A DNA stretch of 12,915 nucleotides from Thermodesulfovibrio sp. GTDB lineage: Bacteria; Nitrospirota; Thermodesulfovibrionia; Thermodesulfovibrionales; JdFR-85. The stretch covers positions 4,295 to 17,209 of the forward strand of contig JALUAR010000109.1 in assembly GCA_027050975.1 (NCBI GenBank). Direction: 5' to 3'. Positions within the stretch are counted from its first letter, which is position 1, and every line of letters begins with the position of its first letter. Shown here piece by piece: positions 1 through 6,428 of the stretch. The position numbers and the translations under genes were made by a program. The notes under the pieces were generated by a model. That model saw only the letters and a program-made list of their open reading frames with translations, searched no databases and had not been told where the DNA came from.

Positions 1-907
1 TTTCAACCTTTTTCAGGCGGTCTACAGTACTTTTGATCTTTTGACGGGTTTTTAAAATTTCCGGGACCAACTTTTCTGTTTGCTGAACGATGTAATTGTA
101 TAGCCGCACCTGAGGGTTTACTTCAACAGGAGGTGGAACATCCGGCACACTCATCTTCACTTCCGGACAGCCTGAAATATCCCCCATGTTTTTTGCCCTG
201 GCTGAATATTCACTGTATTGTCTTGCTCTTTCATATCCTCCCTCACCGCTTAAAGCAGCCTTAGCCGCTGCCAGCCCCCAATAAGCACTGCAGTGAAGCT
301 GCTTGATTGCTTTTACTGTTTTTTCTCTGGCTTCCGAAGCTTGAGAATTGCTGTATCCTTTAAGTGATAGCATTTCTGGTTGAGATTTGATCACGGAGAT
401 ACCTGATGATCCACCTTTCAGGTTCATCAAGAGTTTCTCCTTCTCTCGCTCAAAAGTTTTCTGTTTCTCCTTCTCTGACCGGTATATTTGTCGCCGCCCT
501 TTTATCCTGGCTTTTAATGCTCTTCTTCTAGCCCTTACTAGTTCCTCTTCCTCTGGAGTTCGATTCGTAGGACCCGAGATAGACCAACTGGGATTTCCCT
601 GGGAATCGCGCCCTAAATATGTAACTCCTGGCCTTGAACCAGTCGCCGGCGGTGATACTTTATGTTCATCATAGCCGACACATTCCGAATACTCATATAG
701 CATGCTGTCTCCGGCTTGCTGCGCCATCTCCCGGCGCGCATTCTCGCATTCATCCTTTGTCGCAAAGTGTCCTCTTCGCATAGACCCATAATTATAGTTG
801 ACTCTACTTGCCCACTCCGATATATCTATCTGCCATTCCGCATATGCTGTTCCGCAGAAGAAAAGGAGTGCTGATGCAATGAAGAAAAAAGTCTTTATCT
901 TCTTCAT
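1..907 (-). CDS. Secreted coiled-coil protein with cysteine-paired helical segment, 3' end outside window
   Basis: The frame is open from ATG (907-905) to the left edge: 302 codons with no stop, so the C-terminus is missing. AGGTGG lies a few bases upstream as ribosome binding site. Residues 1-23 form a Sec signal peptide, probably cleaved after AYA. The mature part has a short region with two cysteines (Cys54, Cys76), a Gly/Pro/Ser-rich stretch (about 85-118), a highly charged Arg/Lys/Glu helix (about 119-163), an Ala-rich helical segment between Cys206 and Cys247, then a proline linker PDVPPP (255-260) followed by VNP (263-265), and another probable coil. It is the last visible gene of the minus-strand run, 15 bp after the preceding stop. 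No known family recognised. The Cys206-Cys247 segment resembles one in the 396-aa protein of the same cluster, and the proline linker recurs in the 92-aa protein. An exported structural or scaffolding role is inferred only. Confidence 0.85.
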   Translation of the reverse strand, partial: MKKIKTFFFIASALLFFCGTAYAEWQIDISEWASRVNYNYGSMRRGHFATKDECENARREMAQQAGDSMLYEYSECVGYDEHKVSPPATGSRPGVTYLGRDSQGNPSWSISGPTNRTPEEEELVRARRRALKARIKGRRQIYRSEKEKQKTFEREKEKLLMNLKGGSSGISVIKSQPEMLSLKGYSNSQASEAREKTVKAIKQLHCSAYWGLAAAKAALSGEGGYERARQYSEYSARAKNMGDISGCPEVKMSVPDVPPPVEVNPQVRLYNYIVQQTEKLVPEILKTRQKIKSTVDRLKKVE

Positions 908-922
908 TTCTATCCCACCTTT

Positions 923-2095
923 CTAAGGTCTGCCGGCTTGTTCGCGTTTCCGGCATTCCTTCAGTTTATCCATCGTCCTTCTGATTTGTTTGCCAAGGGC
1001 ATCAGTGGCTCTTATTTCCAAATCTGTCAGTTTTGAAAACTGGGAAATCCGTAAGGCGCTTGCTCCCCATTTCCATGCGTTATAAGTATAGTTCACGACA
1101 AAGGCACCAAAGGGGAGACCCTGCTCAACTATCGGGATTTTTTTGCCAAGCATTGCCATGTATTTCTTTGCATGAGAAGCCATTGTGTCAGAGAGCAATG
1201 CCCGGACCTCAGGGTCTGATAGAGCGTTAGTCAGTTCCGTGTCAGTGCTGTGTACCAGTTTAGTGGTGAGATCGTAATGATTCTTGCCAAATTCGTACAG
1301 TTCTTTTGCTGTGCCAATTTGTTCGATCCTCTTGCCGGTCACTCCCATGGCAAGCGCCTTGCGATAAGCAGACCTGGCTTTCTCCAGTTTATTGAGAAAA
1401 TATAAGCTGGCTTCAGCCTGCTTCGAGTTTGCGACTTTCCCTTCCCATTTCTTGATCTCGCCCTGGATGTCATCCAGGACCTTTAGCTTCTTTTTGAGTA
1501 GTGGGGATATCGCTTCAGCGAAGCCCTCAATTGCTACCTTAAGGGCTTCCCTGGCTGCTTCATCGTTTGTACTTGCCCAGTTTTCAAGCTCTTCATTGGT
1601 CATCTTCAGGGTTTGCTGCCACCTCTTGATCGCATTCTTATCTCTTTCAAGTTGTGCCTCAATCTCTCTACATGGGTCTGTATCCTCTGTTCGGGTCTTT
1701 TCACCTTCCTGAATCAAGGCCTTTAGTGCGGTAATCTTCTTATTAATCATTTCCCTGTATAACTTAATCGCTTGCAGGGTTCTTAAATTCCTTCTCTTGG
1801 CCTCACGGGCTGTGATCAACGCCTGTCTGGCGATCGTCTCGGCCTTTTTATTACCCTTTTCCATTGCCAGCCTTATGAGCTTCTCTGATCTACTGATTAT
1901 ACTCTCGCTCTTCTGTATGTCCCTATCCATCTCCTCTATACGGGCTGTCATTTCATTGCTTAATGCTTCCAGCTCAAGCAAGACACTTAATAGCTCATTA
2001 GATCTTTGGACATCGGTGATCTCCGCAAGCGAGGTGTTTATACACGAAAAGAAGGCGACAAACAGAGCAATTGATACCAGAAATGTTTTGATCAT
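923..2095 (-). CDS. Secreted coiled-coil protein of unknown function (390 aa)
   Basis: Residues 1-24 are a Sec signal peptide (basic Ile-Lys start, hydrophobic core, cleavage expected after SLA). The mature protein is mostly charged helix: Glu/Lys/Arg-rich stretches at about 26-150 and 150-250 look like coiled coils, and the C-terminal part (about 300-370) is less charged, with a Gly/aromatic stretch around YNAWKWGASALRIS. There is a Cys within the signal region (FFSC), but it does not fit a lipobox well, so cleavage by signal peptidase I is preferred. The start is only 3 bp after the stop of the TPR-PDZ lipoprotein gene, with GGAG and AAGGG upstream inside that gene's end, so co-translation is likely. 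I recognise no family. Periplasmic or surface location is inferred from the signal peptide and the neighbours. Confidence 0.88.
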   Translation of the reverse strand: MIKTFLVSIALFVAFFSCINTSLAEITDVQRSNELLSVLLELEALSNEMTARIEEMDRDIQKSESIISRSEKLIRLAMEKGNKKAETIARQALITAREAKRRNLRTLQAIKLYREMINKKITALKALIQEGEKTRTEDTDPCREIEAQLERDKNAIKRWQQTLKMTNEELENWASTNDEAAREALKVAIEGFAEAISPLLKKKLKVLDDIQGEIKKWEGKVANSKQAEASLYFLNKLEKARSAYRKALAMGVTGKRIEQIGTAKELYEFGKNHYDLTTKLVHSTDTELTNALSDPEVRALLSDTMASHAKKYMAMLGKKIPIVEQGLPFGAFVVNYTYNAWKWGASALRISQFSKLTDLEIRATDALGKQIRRTMDKLKECRKREQAGRP

Positions 2096-2098
2096 CTC

Positions 2099-4240
2099 TT
2101 ATTTTCCCTTCTCCATCATAAACTCCCATTTATAGATCTGGTCTTTTGCAGCTCGTGCATTTGGAGCCTCAGGGGCAAGAAGAAGATAGGTCTTCATATA
2201 GCGAATCGCCATGGAATACTTTTTCAACTCTCCGTAAAGCATGGCTGTGTTGAAGTAGAGTTTTGGAATATAAGGTGCTGCTTGCACTGCCCTCTGATAT
2301 TCCTTTACTGCATCTTCAAACTGACCTTCCTCGGTCAGCACATCTCCGCGTAGTGCATGTTTCCTCGCCTCCTCGGGAATGACAGATAAACCCGGATCTA
2401 TTGCTATCATCCCTGCAATCTCCCTGCATAACGCTTCAAGTTCAGAGCCATCAGCTATCTTCATCACCTCAGCAAGTTCCTTGAGGGCTTCTTTATACCT
2501 GCCCTGGGTCCTGAGTCTTGAAGCATTCTCCTTTTTTGATGTGGCATAGGGTTTCAAGACTTCAAGCAGTGCATTTCTGTCGCTCCAGAGAGGGATATTT
2601 TGGGGAGAGAGCTTCTCTTCAGGGATGGATGCGTAGAGGTCAATCGCCTTCTGATAGTTCCCCTTTTTCGCATATACAGTAGCCTGAAGAATGCGAGCTT
2701 GAGTATTGGCTTCCACCTGTGAAAACAGTTCCATAGCGTTGTCATACCGTTCATGATCAAGATAGGCTGCACCAAGGGCAAGCCTTGCCCAACTGTTGGC
2801 TGGATTCAGCGAGTAAGCCTGCTCTGCGTCTTTAAAGGACTTGTCCAGTTGCCCTTTGTGGCGAAGAATAAGGCTTCTAAGTCCAAAACCTTCCGATGCA
2901 GTCTTATCTACAACCCTGTCTAAAACAACCTTTTTTTGAAGTAATTCATCCTTCAACTCATGCCTCTTTATCTTTAGAATAACAGAATCTCCTTTAGTGG
3001 CTGATATTTTCTGGATGAATGTTTTTGTGTCCATGCCTTTTGTTGATACTCCATTTATTTCTATAATCATGTCATCTTCTAAAAGACCAGCTGACCGGGC
3101 TGGCGAGTTTTCTAATATCTCGGATATTACAGGAACCTTTTCGACCTGATCTATGAAAAGGGATATTCCAATAGCCCTCTCTTTGATTCGGCGTGAAATA
3201 CCTTTATCCAGAACAGTAAGTGCATCATCGTATTTACCGAGGGTATATTTTGCCCAGGCGAGGTAAAAAAGGGTACGGAAGGATGGATTAGACCTGGACT
3301 TTTCAAGAAAAGCCATGGATGCAGCATCATAGTCGCCGATCTTCATCGCAAGGAGTCCGAGTCTGAGTGAATCACCTGCCTGTTTGAAATAGCCAAGGGC
3401 CTGCCTTGACCTTCCAAGTTGATAATATGCATGCCCAAGTGTCACAAGCAGAGCAGAGTGTCCTGGCTGTAACTGCAGCCCTCTTTTTGCTGCTGTAATG
3501 GCGTCATCAGGCCTGCCAGCAAAAAGATAGGCGTTTGCAAGTCTGACGAAAGCATTTGCATTTTCAGGGTAAGACTCCACGATTTTTTCAGCTTCCTTTA
3601 TAGCCTGCCGGGGATTCTTCAGTAAGAATGATACACGAAGAGCAATCTTTTGAAGAGCTGATAATGTGGCTTCTGTAATCATCTGTGCAAGTTCGTCATC
3701 ACTTAATCCTGCAGCTCTTTTTGTTTTAGCCTGAGCAGTAATGTTTTCTGATAATATCCAGATGCCTCTTTTATCGTATAGTTTATAACCAATTGTTACC
3801 TCAATTTTGTGTGGGACCTCAATGAAACCACTACCAATATGATAGGAAAATTTTTTGAAAGAGATTTCAAGATCAGCATCATAGCTATACGGTAGCCATT
3901 CCTTAACCCTCTCTACCTTCTGGAAATAAAGAGGAAATACCCTGTTTGCAGCCTTCTTCATTATCTGTCCAGAAGGAAAAAGGATATCTATATAAACATC
4001 ATTACCCACATCTACAAGTTGTTTATGATAAAGTGATGAATTCAGTTCCAGGCCAAGCTTAATTGGCATTTTTTCTGTCTGAGAATCTGCAGGTATACTG
4101 TAACCATACTTTGCAATGCCTGTTTCTAAATCATTCATTGAAATAGGGCGATTGATTGTGATTGCACATCCCGAGAGAAAGAGGGCTGATATGATAATAG
4201 TGATAATAGTTAAGAAAGATGATAAGATTCGTTCTTTCAT
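2099..4240 (-). CDS. TPR-PDZ-TPR outer-envelope lipoprotein (713 aa)
   Basis: The N-terminus is a lipoprotein signal peptide with lipobox LSGC, acylated Cys at residue 25. Residues 26-205 form an unassigned domain, probably mixed alpha/beta. TPR-like helical hairpins follow at about 210-350 (for example the segment around YPENANAFVRLANAYLFAGR). A PDZ domain occupies about 356-430, with the typical carboxylate-binding and strand signature (SPARSAGLLEDDMIIEINGV). More TPRs follow at about 455-545 and 570-700. TPR and PDZ domains both bind proteins and no catalytic residues are seen, so a scaffold or assembly factor anchored to a membrane facing the periplasm is the best inference. A strong GGAGG lies 9 nt before ATG 4240. 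It is the largest gene of the secreted cluster, preceded by 45 bp and followed after 3 bp by the next gene. The TPR-PDZ-TPR order on a lipoprotein is uncommon. Confidence 0.93.
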   Translation of the reverse strand: MKERILSSFLTIITIIISALFLSGCAITINRPISMNDLETGIAKYGYSIPADSQTEKMPIKLGLELNSSLYHKQLVDVGNDVYIDILFPSGQIMKKAANRVFPLYFQKVERVKEWLPYSYDADLEISFKKFSYHIGSGFIEVPHKIEVTIGYKLYDKRGIWILSENITAQAKTKRAAGLSDDELAQMITEATLSALQKIALRVSFLLKNPRQAIKEAEKIVESYPENANAFVRLANAYLFAGRPDDAITAAKRGLQLQPGHSALLVTLGHAYYQLGRSRQALGYFKQAGDSLRLGLLAMKIGDYDAASMAFLEKSRSNPSFRTLFYLAWAKYTLGKYDDALTVLDKGISRRIKERAIGISLFIDQVEKVPVISEILENSPARSAGLLEDDMIIEINGVSTKGMDTKTFIQKISATKGDSVILKIKRHELKDELLQKKVVLDRVVDKTASEGFGLRSLILRHKGQLDKSFKDAEQAYSLNPANSWARLALGAAYLDHERYDNAMELFSQVEANTQARILQATVYAKKGNYQKAIDLYASIPEEKLSPQNIPLWSDRNALLEVLKPYATSKKENASRLRTQGRYKEALKELAEVMKIADGSELEALCREIAGMIAIDPGLSVIPEEARKHALRGDVLTEEGQFEDAVKEYQRAVQAAPYIPKLYFNTAMLYGELKKYSMAIRYMKTYLLLAPEAPNARAAKDQIYKWEFMMEKGK

Positions 4241-4285
4241 TGTTTTTTTCCTCCAGAAAAACCTGATTATTATGTGAAAAGATTT

Positions 4286-5476
4286 TTAATAATTATCTTC
4301 TCTATAGTGGTCAGACGATATAACAGAGATATCATTCTCCATGTTCCTTAACTCCATCATTTCCTTCTTTTTAATCTCAGTATAGCCTTTCTCCGCCTGC
4401 TTTGCCTTTTCAACCTGTGCCTCTGCCTCATTCTGTAGAGCAAGTGCCTGCTGAAGGAGGTCATCAGCTTCGGCCTTCTCTTCCGGTGTTCTGGAGCTTT
4501 CGGCCTGTGCCTTTGCCTCCTCAACCTTTGTCCTGGCTTCCTTGAGTTTCGCCTCTGCCTCCTTTTTCTGTCTTTTTACTTCATTCAACTTTATCTCTAT
4601 CTCCTGAAGATGCTTTATCTTTGCCTGAATCTTTGGTAGAAGTTTTACTATTTCCGTGAGCCTTTTGTTTTGTTTCAGATTCTGTCGTTGTATATTGGCA
4701 AGCTGCTGAAGGGCGGGGAGCTGGCATTCCACCTCAGTCATTTCACCGACTGTCACCCTGTCAGCCTGTCTGTTCATGAACACAGCAGCTTCAGCATCTC
4801 CGCCTCTTGACGCCTCAATCGCCTTGGTTGAAAAATATGTCGCACAGAGCATCCTCTGCCACGAGGTGTAGCCTGATGTGTCATATATACCTGCACCTAT
4901 GGGTTGAACTTCAAGTCTTTGAGTTTTCCATCCAAAGGGTTCAAGCCTGCTGCCACTTATGTTCTCCATCTTTGAAAGAAGCTCCCTTGCCCGTTGTCTT
5001 TTCTTGGCCTCTTCCTGTGCCATCCTTTTTTCCTCTTCCTTTTTGAGCTTCTTCCATCGCTCCATTGCCTGCTTTTTAAGGGCCTCCTGTTTTTTCTTTT
5101 CCATCTGCTGTTTCCAGAGTTTATACTGATATGAGGTATCCTGCTGTGGAGGGGCAAATATACCCTGAAGCATACTACCAAGAAGAGCACCCATCATCTG
5201 TCGGGCAAAATCCTGTGAACTTCCATAGCCACCCATGGGCGGTGTTATACTACTGGAAGAAGAGGATTTAGGGGTGCATACAGGTTTCACATTTGATGAA
5301 GGACAGTAGCAATTATGACTGTTCATGAACCCTCTTAATGAAATATCACTTTGCCATGCCCTTAAGGTGCCGTAACAATCAGGGGTAGGTGACAGGGCAA
5401 AGGATGTTTGAGGGAAACAGAGTATAATGATAAAAAAGATTGATACAATATCTGGAGTTACATTTTTAGTTAACAT
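4286..5476 (-). CDS. Secreted Cys-containing coiled-coil protein (396 aa)
   Basis: Residues 1-27 are a Sec signal peptide ending in TSFA. The mature N-terminus has four cysteines (34, 56, 58, 67), then a Ser run (71-76) and a Gly/Met-rich stretch (81-105). A very basic and acidic helix follows (about 118-170), then a globular stretch containing Cys211 and Cys251, then a long Lys/Glu/Ala coiled coil (about 265-380). The Cys211-Cys251 segment resembles Cys206-Cys247 of the left-edge protein in the same gene run. The start ATG 5476 has no good Shine-Dalgarno. The gene begins 20 bp after the stop of the 92-aa gene, so it may depend on translational coupling. ATG at 5463 is out of frame. No known family recognised. 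Role inferred as part of an exported structure with the other products of the cluster. Confidence 0.87.
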   Translation of the reverse strand: MLTKNVTPDIVSIFFIIILCFPQTSFALSPTPDCYGTLRAWQSDISLRGFMNSHNCYCPSSNVKPVCTPKSSSSSSITPPMGGYGSSQDFARQMMGALLGSMLQGIFAPPQQDTSYQYKLWKQQMEKKKQEALKKQAMERWKKLKKEEEKRMAQEEAKKRQRARELLSKMENISGSRLEPFGWKTQRLEVQPIGAGIYDTSGYTSWQRMLCATYFSTKAIEASRGGDAEAAVFMNRQADRVTVGEMTEVECQLPALQQLANIQRQNLKQNKRLTEIVKLLPKIQAKIKHLQEIEIKLNEVKRQKKEAEAKLKEARTKVEEAKAQAESSRTPEEKAEADDLLQQALALQNEAEAQVEKAKQAEKGYTEIKKKEMMELRNMENDISVISSDHYREDNY

Positions 5477-5496
5477 TTTGATTAATTATAATAACT

Positions 5497-5775
5497 CTAT
5501 TCCCACCTTGCACAGTCGGTTATGGTTTCCTTGCAATATTTCGGAACATCAGCGCATATCTCCTGTCCCCACTTATCTGTCCAGCATCTATACTCGGTAC
5601 CGCACTGGTATGTTTGCACTACTACCTCTTTGAACTCTACACATTTCGCTCCAGGTGGAGGTGCAAAAGGATCCGGGTTAACTGGTGTTGGTGGAGGAAC
5701 ATCAGGTATTCCCTGCGCAAACAAAGGCACAGCAACTAAAAAAGCGATGGAAAGAGTTAATACAATCTTTTTCAT
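5497..5775 (-). CDS. Small secreted six-cysteine protein with proline linker (92 aa)
   Basis: Residues 1-20 are a Sec signal peptide (MKKIV start, cleavage after LFA). The mature protein begins with a Pro-rich linker containing PDVPPP (24-29) and VNP (32-34), then a compact domain of about 50 residues with six cysteines (45, 58, 64, 74, 81, 88), enough for three disulfides after export. AAGGGAG sits 7 nt before the ATG, which supports the start. The gene is preceded by a 97-bp gap with a perfect inverted repeat (5801-5821) and followed after 20 bp by the 396-aa gene. The proline linker is nearly identical to one in the left-edge protein, linking the two ends of the gene run. No family recognised. 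The even cysteine count and small size fit a secreted disulfide-stabilised domain. Confidence 0.88.
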   Translation of the reverse strand: MKKIVLTLSIAFLVAVPLFAQGIPDVPPPTPVNPDPFAPPPGAKCVEFKEVVVQTYQCGTEYRCWTDKWGQEICADVPKYCKETITDCARWE

Positions 5776-5800
5776 GTTTAAACTCCCTTTTTATGCAAAG

Positions 5801-5821
5801 TCTTCAATTCAGAATTGAAGA
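5801..5821. promoter_or_regulatory. 21-bp perfect inverted repeat upstream of the six-Cys gene
   Basis: TCTTCAATTC and GAATTGAAGA are exact 10-bp reverse complements separated by one A. The site ends 26 nt before the start codon of the 92-aa gene, in the widest gap inside the minus-strand run. Its one-base centre suits a dimeric DNA-binding protein, but as RNA it could also fold into a 9-bp stem with a 3-base loop. It is AT-rich and has no U-tract, so it is not a typical terminator. An internal promoter operator or mRNA processing site is inferred. Confidence 0.55.
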
Positions 5822-5872
5822 ATCTACACTGCCGTATGACACTTAAAATGCACAATGAAGACCGATCGAGTA

Positions 5873-6154
5873 TCATCCCCGCACTCCCATTACAGCGGCT
5901 GGTGTTTTTACTTTGGGTTTTAATTTCTTTTCTATCTTCTCGTTTATCTCTTTTGCTTTGTCTTTTGTTCTCTTCAAGATCCCTTTATCCGAACCGGAAT
6001 CAGGCTGCGCTGGTGGAGCTACTCCCTGGTCGTTTTTCCAGGTTCCATTGTTACCGACTTCATAATTGCCTGACGCTCCACTTTCTGACCAATTTGCAAA
6101 CGGCATGACACAGACAAGCATTATAATCATGCCTCCCAACAGTATACTTTTCAT
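5873..6154 (-). CDS. Small secreted basic protein, first gene of the cluster (93 aa)
   Basis: A strong AAGGAGG lies 6 nt before ATG 6154. Residues 1-20 are a signal peptide (MKSILL start, cleavage after PFA). The mature part opens with a Ser/Gly/Asn-rich acidic stretch (21-44), a short Pro/Gln linker (45-52), then a Lys/Glu-rich amphipathic helix (about 58-82) and a short hydrophobic tail. It contains no Cys after the signal region. It is the promoter-proximal gene of the minus-strand run, facing the divergent LuxR-type gene across about 275 bp. No homologous family is recognised. Given the strong ribosome binding site and first position it could be the most highly made product. Confidence 0.82.
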   Translation of the reverse strand: MKSILLGGMIIMLVCVMPFANWSESGASGNYEVGNNGTWKNDQGVAPPAQPDSGSDKGILKRTKDKAKEINEKIEKKLKPKVKTPAAVMGVRG

Positions 6155-6179
6155 TCTATGCCTCCTTAATTATAGTTCT

Positions 6180-6191
6180 ATTCATATGAAT
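6180..6191. repeat. 12-bp palindrome ATTCATATGAAT in the operon leader
   Basis: A perfect 12-bp palindrome lies about 26 nt upstream of the 93-aa gene start, just before its Shine-Dalgarno. It could be a protein-binding site or chance, since palindromes of this size are common in AT-rich DNA. Confidence 0.25.
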
Positions 6192-6340
6192 TAAGTCCCT
6201 CTGTTTATTTATTTGGAATCAGGATGCATTGCCTGCCTATGAAATGGATCGTCCTTAGCCAATACCGGCAATAGCACTGATAGTGTTAAAAGAATGATTA
6301 AATCCTGTTATCAATCCTCCACAAAGCTATACTTAATTAA

Positions 6341-6369
6341 ATAATAGAGTAAAATACCGATTTTCTAAA
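6341..6369 (-). promoter_or_regulatory. Candidate sigma-70-type promoter for the secreted cluster
   Basis: On the minus strand TTTAGA (6369-6364; 4 of 6 to TTGACA) is followed after 17 nt by TATTAT (6346-6341; 5 of 6 to TATAAT). The predicted transcript would have a leader of about 180 nt before the 93-aa gene. A weak -35 box with a direct-repeat element just upstream fits an activator-dependent promoter. Not verified experimentally. Confidence 0.4.
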
Positions 6370-6376
6370 GTCGTCC

Positions 6377-6408
6377 AGTTGTCAACTTTATTTACTTTTT
6401 TGTCAACT
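6377..6408. promoter_or_regulatory. Direct repeat TTGTCAACT x2 at 21-bp spacing, candidate operator
   Basis: TTGTCAACT occurs at 6379-6387 and again at 6400-6408, start to start 21 bp, which is two DNA turns and places both copies on one face. The first copy lies inside a perfect palindrome AGTTGTCAACT (6377-6387). Both repeats are just upstream of the candidate minus-strand promoter and just upstream of the LuxR-type gene, so a regulator bound here could act on both. Each copy read on the minus strand contains TTGACA, a perfect -35 hexamer, but neither has a -10 at 16-18 bp. Confidence 0.45.
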
Positions 6409-6428
6409 ATTATGTAAACTTCTCTTTG

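Noticed and set aside
387..674. 95-codon plus-strand ORF
   Set aside because: It is antisense to the left-edge secreted protein, which has a signal peptide, a ribosome binding site and an uninterrupted frame.
2011..2095. Lipoprotein signal in the 390-aa protein (FFSC)
   Set aside because: The residues before the Cys are Phe-Phe-Ser rather than a good lipobox, and an ordinary signal peptidase site follows after SLA.
6155..6187. Leader peptide MNRTIIKEA overlapping the 93-aa gene start
   Set aside because: It has no ribosome binding site of its own and its frame merely runs through the Shine-Dalgarno of the real gene.
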